This document shows positions 53,167 through 63,413 of a stretch of 64,000 bases of DNA, piece by piece. The position numbers were made by a program, and so were the translations under genes. Below the pieces are notes generated by a model. That model ran no database searches, was not told where the DNA came from, and saw only the letters and a program-made list of their open reading frames with translations. The DNA lies in contig JALRME010000008.1 of the NCBI GenBank assembly GCA_026120035.1, positions 558,001 to 622,000 of the forward strand, read 5' to 3'. Each line of letters begins with the position of its first letter. Position 1 is the first letter of the stretch. Source of the DNA: Coleophoma eucalyptorum (taxonomy: Eukaryota > Ascomycota > Leotiomycetes > Helotiales > Dermateaceae).

Positions 53167-55010
53167 TCACACTTTGATTTCTTCTGGGATCGCTTTGATC
53201 TCGATTGCCTCCAGTCCCTTCTCGGCTTCATTAAGCTCGTCAACACTTTTTTCAGCAGCAGCAGCAGCCACCGCCTTAGCCAATTCAAGTCCGTTTTGCC
53301 TAGCATCCCATGCAGAAACTCCATTTTCCTTCCTTACATTCCATTTAAACTGATAAGCTGGGTGGTCTTCCTTCACCAAATTCTGCCCCTTGATGCCATG
53401 CATGTTCTCCCTGAGAGAGCCTCCGGACACAGGATAATCCATCCAGTAAACCCCTCTCCTCTGTAGCTCTGGTATCAAAAGCTCAACTACATCTTCATAA
53501 CTTGTTGGGGAGGTTACCTCTATAAGCATGTTAGCGAGTGTCCTATCCCGGAAAGTGGTATACGAACGCTGTACGTTGAATCCATCAATATCTGCCTCTG
53601 CCATCCACCTTTCGAATTCGTCAGCAACCATCTCGGGTGTGCCAACTGGCACAGCTCCAGTTCCACCGAATGCCATCATGTGGCCCAGTTTTCTTGGTGT
53701 CCAAGGCCCGTCATCTTCCTGTGTTCCTGCGATTTCCTTGCACATGGCGATAACCCCGTGGATTGACGCTTCAGATTGTTCGCCCTTGAATTCGAATGGC
53801 TCATCGGGAGGATACTGGCTTAAATCAAGATTTGTGAAGCCTGAAAACCTCGCCATACCTCCTTCAGCATGGGCCAGGCTCTTTGCTAGCTCATACTTGG
53901 CTTGGGCTTCTTCCATTGTTCTTCCAATAATTGGTAAGATTCCGTGGAAGAACTTGATTGCTGAGCCGTCGCGTCCAATTTTGTTGGCTTCCTCGCGAAC
54001 GGTTTGTACCTGCTTCTTCACTGCAGCAGGTGTGGGCCCAGCTACAAACAAAGCTTCTGCGTGCTTTCCAGCAAATGCCATACCGGCTTTAGAGGCACCG
54101 GCCTGGAAAATAACGGGCGTACGTTGTGGAGATGGATGAGTCGGGTGGTAAGCGCTCATTTGATAGTACTTTCCCTTGTGCTCGATCTTGCGAATCTTCT
54201 TAGGATCGTAGGCTATCTCATTCTCCACATCGAATACCTGAGCTCCATCTTCCCAGCTACCCTCCCATAAGCTAAACAATGGTTAGATCGTAGTAATAAC
54301 AGTAGCAACAAAGAACTCACTCATATAAGACGTCCATAAACTCGTCTGCTTTCTCATATCTTTCATCATGAGGAATAATTTTGTCGAGTCCCATAGCTTT
54401 TGCGCCAGAATCACTAAAACTGGTGACCACATTCCAGCCAATGCGTCCATCTGTAACGTGATCTAAACTCGACCATGTACGGGCCATGGTATAAGGATCT
54501 AGTGGATGTTAGTATTGCGTCGACTAATTAGAGACGGCTTCAAAATCGAACATGGTGGGATGTGACGGCGCTTGCTCAATCTGAAAATCTAATAACTTAC
54601 TCAAATAACTAGAGGTCGCAGTAACGGCGAAACCAACAGACTCAGTAGCCAGAGCCATTGGAGCTATGTAGACAACAGGGTCCAGATGTCCCACGTGACC
54701 ACCCCCGGCGAGAGTTGCTGCAATAGACTTTTCATAAACCTCATGGCTTCCATACGAGTCTGTAAAGAAGACACAAGTAACCTTTCCCTTTTCGGCGAGT
54801 TTTGCTAGATTAATGTAGTACTGCGCACGATCTTTGGTCGAAGCCTTGTCTAAGGGATTTCTGTCACGTGTGTAAGTGGGTCACGTGTGTAAGTGGGGGG
54901 GTTCAAACTAGGGAGAGCTCAAAGTCGACTTACTTCCATTGTCCTTGGCATGAGGCATTACCACAACTGGTGTTCTCGAAAAAATTGAGTTGCATTAATT
55001 TTTTCGCCAT
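53167..55010 (-). CDS. Bacterial-luciferase-like FMN-dependent monooxygenase, NtaA/DszA type (LLM3)
   Basis: Third LLM copy, about 510 residues. ATG 55010 begins MAKKLMQLNFFENTSCGN and exon 1 ends CQGQWK. An intron (about 54931-54861) carries an exact 17-base duplication beside its acceptor. Exon 2 reads NPLDKASTKDRAQYYINLAK, then KGKVTCVFFTDSYGSHEVY and DPVVYIAPMALATESVG. After two more introns, the large exon 54279-53167 has SLWEGSWEDGAQVFDVENE, YHPTHPSPQRTPVIFQAG, HAEALFVAG, IGRTMEEAQAKYELAKS, VGTPEMVADEFERWM and YWMDYPVSGGSLRENMHG. It has a longer acidic/Ala-rich C-terminal tail than the other two copies and ends TGA 53167-53169. Same strand as LLM2 and the GHHTG protein downstream of its 5' side, giving a compact LLM2-LLM3-hydrolase block. 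Confidence 0.92.
54864..54897. repeat. Exact 17-bp tandem duplication in an LLM3 intron
   Basis: Units 54864-54880 and 54881-54897 are identical and each contains CACGTG. On the gene strand the duplication ends three bases short of the 3' splice site (CAG, 54863-54861). It lengthens the intron but should leave the coding sequence unchanged. Confidence 0.8.
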
Positions 55011-55676
55011 CTTTAATATCTAATGATTCAATCCACAGTGAATTTCTATCTTTCTAGGGCCTCTGGAAGAGAAGAGTTATATCTAGGTCCTGATAGACCC
55101 TATGGCCCGAAGTTTCGGAAGCGCTTACCGTGGCTGCTTCCGAAAATGTATCCACGCGGATTCTTTCCTGCACTTCCCCCAACTTTGCGGAAGCTGAACG
55201 GTTCTTTCTTGAACTCCATTTGAAGGAACCAACCCATTTTGAAAAAGAATTAGATCCGTCAGGAGAGAATGCTGATCTTGCTAAGATCATAAATGGGCTT
55301 TTCTGGCAAATACTATGCCCTGTCTATTTATTGAAAAGTGGAGGCCCATTGATGGTTAGAAGTCTTAGATTGCCTGTCTAAGAAGTATATCCCAAGCAAG
55401 TATCGGAACTGATTTGAATCATGAATAATCTTCGCATCATGCGTAAAAGAATTATATTTCTGCTGGCTAGTATTGCCAAGTTCAATTCTTTAATCATATT
55501 CAGATGGACAGTAGCGTGACTGAGTACATATGAAACAATACCCCCGTTACTTTGTTCAGTACTAGTACATAGAGCTCTAACGCATAGAAAGTAATAATTC
55601 ACAGTTAGATCATTTACATAGACTAGTGGCTTAATTTTTTCACTTCAGAATTTGAGTTGTAACTTATTCATCTATA
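55011..55676. promoter_or_regulatory. LLM3 promoter with 10-bp inverted repeat
   Basis: No gene recognised. Holds TTTCGGAAGC (55113-55122) and its exact reverse complement GCTTCCGAAA (55136-55145), 13 bases apart and 103-135 bases upstream of the LLM3 ATG. A further CGGAAGC lies near 55190. Confidence 0.5.
55113..55145. promoter_or_regulatory. Candidate operator: inverted repeat TTTCGGAAGC-N13-GCTTCCGAAA
   Basis: Perfect ten-base arms close to the LLM3 start. The GCTTCCG core also occurs upstream of LLM1 (24427) and LLM2 (52519). The regulator is unknown; the two paralogous Zn2Cys6 proteins in the window are obvious candidates. Confidence 0.5.
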
Positions 55677-56606
55677 TTACAAATTGCTAATAAATTTCAG
55701 CATGGCCTTAGCAAAATTGTCTACATCGTCAAAAGGCTCCCAATTTCCTCCTCCAATCTTCTCTGATATAGAATCTGGTAACTAGCACCTGTTAGTACAT
55801 CAGGAATTTGATAAAGCAGCTGAAAGCTTACCATCTCTTTAACCCTTCCCGCGAATGGGCTAAGCATGTCTTCATCTGCAGTAAGATTTAGAACAGGACA
55901 TTTCATCACGCCCATAGTCTTTATCAAATCATGGTGGAAAACGCAGGTATAGGCTTGGATTCGGCCCTGGTAAGCCCTCATTACATCGAGGATATGTGGG
56001 TGTCGTTCTACCGGATCGCCACCACTTAGAGACCAAGCAAAATCCCAAGTCTTCTTCGTGTGTGATCCATCAGCAACGGGGTAGTTGAAGCAGACCAATT
56101 CTTCTTCTCTTGATCCAATTTGCTCTTCCTCGGTCAACATAGCAGGTCCAGATACAGTGAGACTCAGCACCCTGTCTGGATACAAGACGGCCATTTCTGC
56201 TCCAATACTTGCTCCAGTATGGTGCCCCATAACATGAAACTTGGCGATATTGGCATGTTTGGCCAAAAGCATAAAAGCATCGACATAATAATTGATTCCA
56301 GCTGGTTGATATGAAGGATCGTAGGAACCTCCAAAGCTGCATTTTATTGCTGTTAGCTAGTTCAGATTACAGATATGGATAAGTAGAATGAAAGACCGAC
56401 CCAGGCATGTCTGGAGCAAAGCAATCATGTCCTGCAGCAGCACATCGCTGCATTAACTTTTCGTAATATCGCCCGCTGACGGCTGTCATGTGCAGGAACA
56501 AAATCGGGGCTTTGGAGGCATCCTTGGCACTCGGGAAAAGATAACGATAGTGAACCTCGCCCTCTGGGGTGTCATAATACGACTTTCTGACGGTTGTAGG
56601 GTCCAT
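55677..56606 (-). CDS. Alpha/beta-hydrolase-fold protein with GHHTG elbow (copy 2)
   Basis: About 270 residues in three exons, sister of the gene at 37774. ATG 56606: MDPTTVRKSYYDTPEGEVHY, then RYLFPSAKDASKAPILFLHM, SGRYYEKLMQRCAAAGHDC, FAPDMPG. After an intron (about 56399-56340) come FGGSYDPSYQPAGINYYVD and KFHVMGHHTGASIGAEMAV, with His at the nucleophile position as in copy 1. The acid strand is CPVLNLTADEDMLSPFAG. A last intron leads to LPDSISEKIGGGNWEPFDD and FAKAMLKFISNL, ending TAA 55677-55679. The segment where hydrolases keep GH-x-P has G-G-G-N-W, with no His. Both copies therefore lack two of three triad residues while keeping fold residues, arguing for a conserved alternative function rather than random decay. 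Confidence 0.86.
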
Positions 56607-58610
56607 CGTGAATGCGCAGGTTTAAATATGGCTTCTGTTTACTGTGTCAGGCGGAAAGTATTTATCAAAGACATTAGTATTTTCAATCTATAAACTCAGG
56701 CACCTTAGGTTTGTTGTAATGCGTGTTGATATTGATTGACCCGACGGGTAGCCGCTGATCCCCGTCCCGCCGGCTCTAGAATGCCGTATATTTATTATCA
56801 GATTCCATACTTCGGGTACTATCTCACAACATGCCGCTGTGTTTGTTTTAGTCTAAAATAGCTATTATAAAGTAAATACGATCGCTAAATCATACTAATT
56901 GAAGAGATTGATTAAATGAAGAGAGTCTAGTGTAGTAAGAGATGGATTTATAGTTGGCCTTATTTCAAGAGTAAAATTCCCAATGGATTTACGAGTCACA
57001 GAGTACGTTCTGCGGACCATGATCAGTGCAATCCTCATAGATCCTCATATTACTGAGTTAGTTGCTACTCTAGAATTACCAATCCAATAGCAATTGGTTA
57101 CGGAGGTCATGAGCAGCGCGATTGTGTTGATAGGTAGAGTTTCGTGTTAGAGTATTGATGTTGCGCTCTTGACTTGAAATTGAAATATTACAAGTCGGTC
57201 TCGTGCTCTATGTGATGGTCCATTAATGAGAATGGCTCTCCGACTTGGAACCTCACAGCTTAGACATTGCCAAGTAATCAGGAGCGCCAGACTAGCTGTC
57301 GCACAGGTAGTATATGGCCAACCCTGTTCCTGTGCTGATCCCATGTGATAACATCTTACGACGCCTATATGAGAGGTAAATCCAGATGTATTTTAAGTTA
57401 ACCAATAGTCTGCAAATCGGCTGGTTCATTATTAAGCAAGTGGGCATCGACATTTGAGTTGTTATGGATAGCCTTTTCTCAATGCTCACCATTTTCAAGA
57501 TTGTAGCTACACCTCCAGGTCTTTGAAAATGAGCAAATGCCAGAGTTAATCCAAGAGTTTGGATTTTCCTCGCTCGCCAATGGGAAAATGATAAGACCTT
57601 CCGGAGCGACCTGGGCTAGGATACCTTGGCCATTTTAAGCTAAGATCGGATGCCGCATGGGGTAATTGAAGGTTCATCCGTACAGAGCCCTTGAAAGGCA
57701 GTACTATGAAAATAGAGTGCCTGTGAAAGACGTAGCTGGGAAGCCAAGGAGATAAAAGGATTGCCGTACTGTGCTAACTCGGATAACGGGAGCCCTTTTT
57801 ACCTCTTACAAGGGCATGGCAGGTAAATGCAGCGAAGGCTCAGCACAGTGGCAGATACTATACATTCCCAGCCAATTATCGACAAGGTGTTGACCCAAAG
57901 CTCAATGTCTTTATGTATATCACCCCTAACGTAGCCGCCAGTCCATAACAGGTTCTATATGCCAGTAACACTGAACCCCACTTGTCTACTTACATACCTA
58001 GTGCGGGGAATGGCGTACCCCAGCATTTTATATGGCGCAAAGACGGCGGGTGCTCGAGACGAGGCTTAGAGTTTTTCCCAATTCAACATCCGAACGATTT
58101 AAGCCGAATTTTCAACGGCCCGAGCTATCCAATCATATAACCAATGGCTTCGTCACTGGAATCCAAAGGCTGGAAAGTAAGAGCACTACCCTTTTTAGAT
58201 TCCGGTCCCAAGTCACGAGCGTCACTAATACCCGCCCTCCGCCAATTTAAGCTTAAACTAAAATATTCCAAAGCCGCCCCAATCTCACGATTGCTCTTTT
58301 TGGATTCCGGTCCCCAGCATCTCCAGCTTCCATCCCCCGCACATCTTCTCCACAGCCTCCGTGTCAGTTTCGAAATCCCCAGAGTCCACATGTACCGATA
58401 CTAGTCATAGTGTAGGGATACAACTCGTGCCATCTATTCAAATCCCTACTGGTAATGTATATCATGTGTAGTGTATAATGTCTATAAGTACCTTGCAGGG
58501 TCTCCCTACTTCTCTTTTGTGCCTCAGATCACTTCCTCCCTGGAACATCAAACCTACTTCCTCATTCCTCTCTTGATCTTTCTCGATACTTCACCCCTCC
58601 GGACTTTACG
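56607..58610. other. Intergenic (2.0 kb) between GHHTG copy 2 and MFS porter
   Basis: No gene recognised; overlapping short frames at 57147-57498 and 58032-58404 are unsupported. GC-rich CCG/CGG clusters lie near 56738-56775, upstream of the GHHTG gene. Two copies of a 19-base element are found at 58191-58209 and 58296-58314, upstream of the MFS gene. Confidence 0.4.
58191..58314. repeat. Two direct copies of a 19-bp element upstream of the MFS gene
   Basis: CTTTTTRGATTCCGGTCCC occurs at 58191-58209 (A) and 58296-58314 (G), 105 bases apart and about 300-420 bases before the MFS ATG. The ATTCCGG core suggests a duplicated regulator site. Chance or a small old duplication is possible. Confidence 0.5.
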
Positions 58611-60210
58611 ATGTTCGGGTTTGATATTGATTTCGCTCGCCATCGCTGGGCAATCATCTATTGTTCAATTTCCGCCATAGGAGCCCTCGTGTATGGCTAT
58701 GATAATACGTACTACAGTGGCATCCTTGGGATGCAACAATTCAAGAATGACTATGGTTCCCACTACGTAGATGGACAAAAGGCTCTCGCAACCAGCTTCA
58801 CTTCTCTTACAACATCAAGCATTTATATCGGCGACCTAATCGGTGCTGTGACCGCGGCGTCACTAAACGATCGATTTGGCCGGAAGATTAACCTATGGCT
58901 TGCCTCATTCTTGGTCTTGGCTGGAGGCATTGTACAGGTAGTTAATACTCGTTATGAGGGTGTCCTCGTCGTTGGTCGCATTTTAGTTGGCCTTGGAGTT
59001 GGAAACTTTACCGTCACATCTCTTCTCTAGTTAGTTGGACTCTTACACCCTCCTTTATGTTCCTAGAGCTAACTGAATTTTTAGTATGGGAGAGGTCGCC
59101 CCCATCGAGATCAGAAGTCCAGCACTGTACATGTACCAATTCCTCCAGTCTTGCTCTCAACTTGTTGCATCGGCCTTGACTTATGGCTGCAACTCCCTAG
59201 GTTCTTCGCTCTCATACAAATTGCCCATGGGCTCTCTCATTATTTTACCTCTGATACTGATGGTATTGTTGCCCATTCTTCCCGAAAGTCCAACATGGTA
59301 TTACTCCAAGGGAAGGAGGGAGGAAGCCGAGAAAGCTCTGCTCAAGATCAACCGGGCTGATCCAACCTATGACGTTTCTGTCGATCTTGCATTGCTTGAC
59401 CAAGCCAAACGATTCGAAGAGGAGCAAGCCCAAGAATCTTCTTGGAAGGGATTAGTGGTCGACCCCATTGAGCGCAAAAAGTTGATCTGGGCCTGTCTCG
59501 GGCCGTGCTCCCAGCAAATTTGCGGCATTATCTTTTTCTACGCTTACGGAGTGGTATTCGCGGAGGCCATTGGTATTGCCCAGCCTTTCACCATAACCCT
59601 CATTACGAATATCCTTCAAATTTTCGCTGTTGCAGCCTCTGTGCTCTCCGCCAACAAACTCCGACGACGAACCAACCTTATGGTCAGTACCGGACTGATT
59701 TTCATCGCCTTCATTGTCATCGGCGGCATAGGTACACAGAAAGTGCTTAACAACGCGTCAAGTTACGTCATTGTTGTCTTCTCCTACGTGGTGATATGCG
59801 CATTCAATTTCGGACCCGGACCCTTAGCATATGCTGTTTCCCGTGAGATATCTGTCGGTGTCAATCAGAACAAAATCATGTCCGCCGCGATGGCATCCTT
59901 CTACTTCTTCCTCTGGGTGATCTCATTCACAGCGCCATATCTATATTATTCTGCTGGACTTGGCCCCATGCTTGGATTTGTCTATGCTGGCACCACTCTC
60001 ATCTTTTCTGGCGCATGGGTTTGGTTCTGCGTCGGCGAGACACAAGGAAGGACAAACAATGAGATCTCCTTGTTCTTTCAAGAGGGTATACCAGCGCGCA
60101 AGTGGAGAAAACATGTTTTCACAAATTTGGACTCCAGTGATGAGAAGGTTATTGACGATAGTAAGGCAACGGCTGTGAATGTGGAGTATAGGGCAGATAG
60201 TCTAGCTTGA
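58611..60210 (+). CDS. MFS sugar-porter-type transporter
   Basis: Plasma-membrane transporter of about 513 residues, two exons, 12 predicted membrane segments. ATG 58611: MFGFDIDFARHRWAIIYCSI. Segment 1 has ALVYGYDNTYYSGILGM. The loop motif is SLNDRFGRKINLWLAS, followed by GRILVGLGVGNFTVTSLL. The intron (59029 to about 59084) completes YMGEVAPIEIRSPALYMYQF. Exon 2 has PESPTWYYSKGRREEAEKAL, ERKKLIWACLGPCSQQICG, FFYAYGVVFAEAIG and GETQGRTNNEISLFF. The last replaces the usual PETKGRT-LEE. It belongs to the fungal hexose/disaccharide porter group, many of which carry quinate, glycosides or other non-sugar carbon sources. It may import the substrate of the region. Confidence 0.9.
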
Positions 60211-61104
60211 ATTGGCGAGCTACTGAGATAGGACTAGTTGTAGCTTGATATAGAATGCTATATAAGTTATAAATTTACGTTCTATGACGTTCAGGTAAAT
60301 GGCTTTTAGTGGGGCATTGCTTGACTATATATCACCTAAGTGCATAAAATAGTGGATATTCGGATTTCTCATAATATGGAATTGCATAATGTGATTGGAT
60401 AGAACTCTCCTGACAGCTAGATATGCCTAAACATGTTGCAAACTCTCCGGAGTAGCTGAAGAAGTACACTTTGCTTTGCCTTACTACCTTGCAGCGTACT
60501 ACTTTGCAGCGTCAAAATTCTAGATGTAGGGACCGTAGCAAAATCATTCATAAGGCAAACTAATCTAGAGACTCAAAAGCAAACAGGAAATAGACGCTGT
60601 TGTATTTCAAGGTATGCAAAGAAAATAGAATACACGATTAATAAGACTCGAGGCCTTAGCGGCGGGTTCCGAATTAAAAGGTATTAGTGGCGGCTTTAGT
60701 CTTAAAGGGGAACTTAGCCGCCAGTAATGCCGCCTCGACTGCCGACGATTAATTCCATCTATGGCTTAAACTGATTTCTTGGCTTGACAGACTGGATTCT
60801 GGTATGATTATGACCACATTGAAATTGAAGTTTGCTCAGCGAATTGGTCAAGTCTTCGCTGAATCCAGATTTGTAAGTATATTAGATTTGAGGTTTGAAA
60901 TCTGTTCAATGTTTCTTACATGATCTCTATCAGCAAAGCCCGCCACCAAGGTAGTAGTGAGTTATCGCTATGAATATAAAACCTGCCCATCGCCCCGTGA
61001 AATTCAGTCTATAACAATAAAACTTAAATCTCCTCAGAGCATCAATCTCAGTCACAAAATTCAATACAGTCGCATTGCCAAATCCACCATTTTCAATCTC
61101 CCCA
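60211..61104. other. Intergenic with an imperfect inverted repeat
   Basis: No gene recognised upstream of the ATG at 61105. An imperfect 14-15-base inverted repeat at 60683-60728 contains GTGGCGGCT / AGCCGCCAG. A repeated TACCTTGCAGCGTACTACT-like string is near 60485-60512. Confidence 0.4.
60683..60728. repeat. Imperfect inverted repeat around AGCCGCC / GGCGGCT
   Basis: ATTAGTGGCGGCTTT is followed after 16-17 bases by the near reverse complement TTAGCCGCCAGTAAT (12 of 15 pairs). It could form a hairpin, be a zinc-cluster site or be a remnant of a small inverted-repeat element. Confidence 0.4.
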
Positions 61105-61511
61105 TGGACAACGGCGACAAAAGCGGCGCCGGCACAGGACGTAAAGCAATCCTTATTGCAAGTGCGAGTCAGTATCTCGTCGGCCACCCGGTCAGCGAAG
61201 TGGTCAAAGCAGACTGGGAAAAGGATGAGGCGCGGGGTTATGAAGATAGGTTCGATAACGTCGGATTTACTATCGATCCGACCGATATACCGGGCACACT
61301 GAAAGCTCTTCAACAGACACTACAATCAAGATCATGGGACGGAGTGTTGGTTGGATGGTGTACGAGGGGCCATGTGGAATTCACCGTGCTTTTTGAGAAG
61401 ATTGTTGCTATGCTTGTTAAGCAGGCTATTTTGCAGCCAGAGCTGAAGATTATGTTTTCCACGGGGCCGGACAACTTGTTCGAGACAACAATCAGGAATT
61501 TCCCGATGTAG
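61105..61511 (+). CDS. Conserved fungal small protein, function unknown
   Basis: Single-exon protein of 135 residues. ATG 61105 (MDNGDKSGAGTGRKAILIAS) is preferred to the longer open frame from 60957, whose extra residues look non-coding. It has a Rossmann-like start (KAILIASASQYLVG), then ADWEKDEARGYEDRFDNVGF, DIPGTLKALQQTLQSRSWDG, VLVGWCTRGHVEFTVLFEK and KIMFSTGPDNLFETTIRNFP. The pattern of a strand, an acidic helix, G-V-L-V-G-x-C-x-R-G and F-S-T-G-P is shared by a family of short fungal proteins of unknown role that I recognise only loosely. Confidence 0.65.
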
Positions 61512-62718
61512 AGTGTAGATGTTATTTCAAGCACGCTTGATCTACAATTTACTATATCACCTAAGAAATTTACAAGCCTTTTGTGTCGTTGCTTTCTATC
61601 TTGTCACCATTGACCTGAGATAATGGTTATATTTTTACCCCCCCCCCTCCTCTCCCCAACTCCTCAAACCACACATTAACAACCTATACAAATTTAGGTA
61701 AGTATTTACAAGTGCTATGATTAGGACAACCACGTTAAAGTCGTAAGTAGAATAGAATATATAAAAGCCAAAAGACATCGCAAAAGGTTAAAATTTACCT
61801 TAGCCTTCTCCTTTCATGATCTTGACTAACGAAGACATATTAGGGCTAATAAATCCGTAACTCTTTTCAGAAATTACAGTGGATATATGAATAATAAAGT
61901 ATAAAATACAAAAAAGATAACTTGAAACGTGAGGCTGTCCTTTATTTCATTTGTTTCTATAAACATAAAATTTCTACTTAGGCCATGTATACCAACAGAT
62001 TTATAACCTAAACAAGAGATGGTGCTCATTACAATACCTTATCAACAAATGTATACTTTAAATCTCTGCCCTAACATTTGAAAAGACACGCCAGGAATGG
62101 AGAGCCACGTCTTAAACGCGAGAGATCGATATTTTAGGCCGATATACAGACCCCCGCTGCGCTTTTGTATAAAAAGCAAAGACGAACTGTCGCAAGGACG
62201 GAGCGGTAAGCCCTAAGAAGGCCCTTCATCCCGGGACTCGGGTCCACTCTTACTGATTCGGATGAGGCTGAAAGTTGGGGGCTGCCAGTTCACTGGTCAA
62301 TGTCCTTGCGCAGTGGGCGAGACTTTCCAAGCCCTGGACGATTGTCCTATGAAGGTCGCAGCAGACGCTGATCACTTCGGGGTTGCTGCTGTTCTGGGCC
62401 GTGTTGCCCCTGGGACGTGCGGTTCAGGAACGGGGAAATTCTTTGTATGGGGTTTATCGTCAAGTCGAGTATTTGCACAACGCTGACTACAATATTACAA
62501 CTCGTGGTTCTTGACATGATGTTCCCACTTTAATCGAGGCTGTGAGGCAAGGCAGAGTCTCCTCGCTTGCCGATGGGCGGAATCGATTCGGAGATCAAAA
62601 TGTCGAACATGTACCTCGCGGGTTGTGCTTGTACGACTTTATCATCTCAGGTTTCATTCTCCCCTTTAGCCCTGAATTAGAACGAGTAGTCTCATTGAAC
62701 TTCATTTATTCAGCAAAA
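61512..62718. other. Intergenic (1.2 kb), nothing recognised
   Basis: A C-run of about ten bases near 61638. A GC-richer patch at about 62150-62420 has a 74-codon frame with no recognisable motif, not called. It includes the promoter of the CFEM-like gene. Confidence 0.4.
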
Positions 62719-63413
62719 ATGCTCAGCATCAAAGTAACAAGTCTTGCCCTGGTCACGCTTTTCGCTACGTCGACTTTAGCACAGGTTCCAACGTGTGCAG
62801 TATGTACCCTCATCGTCCACGCGCCCCTTATCTAACAGTGTTCTAGGACAACTGTACCTTTGCATACTGGGGCGCAACTGGTGACACCTATTGCGAAGGC
62901 TCTACTTCCGCTTGCCTGTGTGTCGACTCGGCCTGGCTGTCAGCCTTTTCTTGCTGTCTCGATAATTCTGGGTGCAATTCAACTGATGAAGCGGGTATGT
63001 CTTTCCTAGAGAGTGAAACAGAGAATTTACTGACGGTGCAATAGCGGCAAGAAGCTTACTTACGTCGGATTGCGAAGCGTTAGTATATGCGTCTTTATGG
63101 AGAGAGATGAGCTAACAGAACGAACAGAGCCGATGTGAAGAATGCTGGAGATACAGTTTGTGGAGCTGCGTCCAACAGTACTTCTACTTCGACTTCCACC
63201 ACCTCGATAGCCACAATTTCATCGAATTCTACAGCGACTACTACCTCAAAACACCATGCTGCCACCACTACAATACACACGACCGGCACAACTACAGCTG
63301 CTGCTTCCGCTTCGCAAACGAGCTCGTCATCAGCGGAGGCTTCTTTCGGTGTTTGGAATGGAACTCCGATGACAGTGTTCGCAGCCGCGTTGCTAATGCA
63401 TGCGATTATTTAA
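62719..63413 (+). CDS. Secreted CFEM-like, Ser/Thr-rich GPI-anchored protein
   Basis: About 180 residues in four exons. ATG 62719 gives a signal peptide (MLSIKVTSLALVTLFATSTL, cleavage after Ala-Gln likely). The cysteine-rich domain follows across introns near 62801-62847, 62996-63044 and 63081-63127: VPTCADNCTFAYWG, YCEGSTSACLCVDSAWL, FSCCLDNSGCNSTDE, TSDCEADVKNAGDTVC. Ten Cys are present against eight in the standard CFEM domain. The layout C-x3-C, C-x6-C-x-C, CC, C is CFEM-like. A Ser/Thr/Ala-rich linker and a hydrophobic tail (TVFAAALLMHAII) indicate a GPI anchor and cell-wall or membrane display. CFEM proteins bind haem or iron or act at the host surface; the role here is unknown. Confidence 0.82.

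Noticed and set aside
62262..62486. Cys-containing frame upstream of the CFEM-like gene
   Set aside because: No family pattern and no leader; GC-rich intergenic patch more likely.
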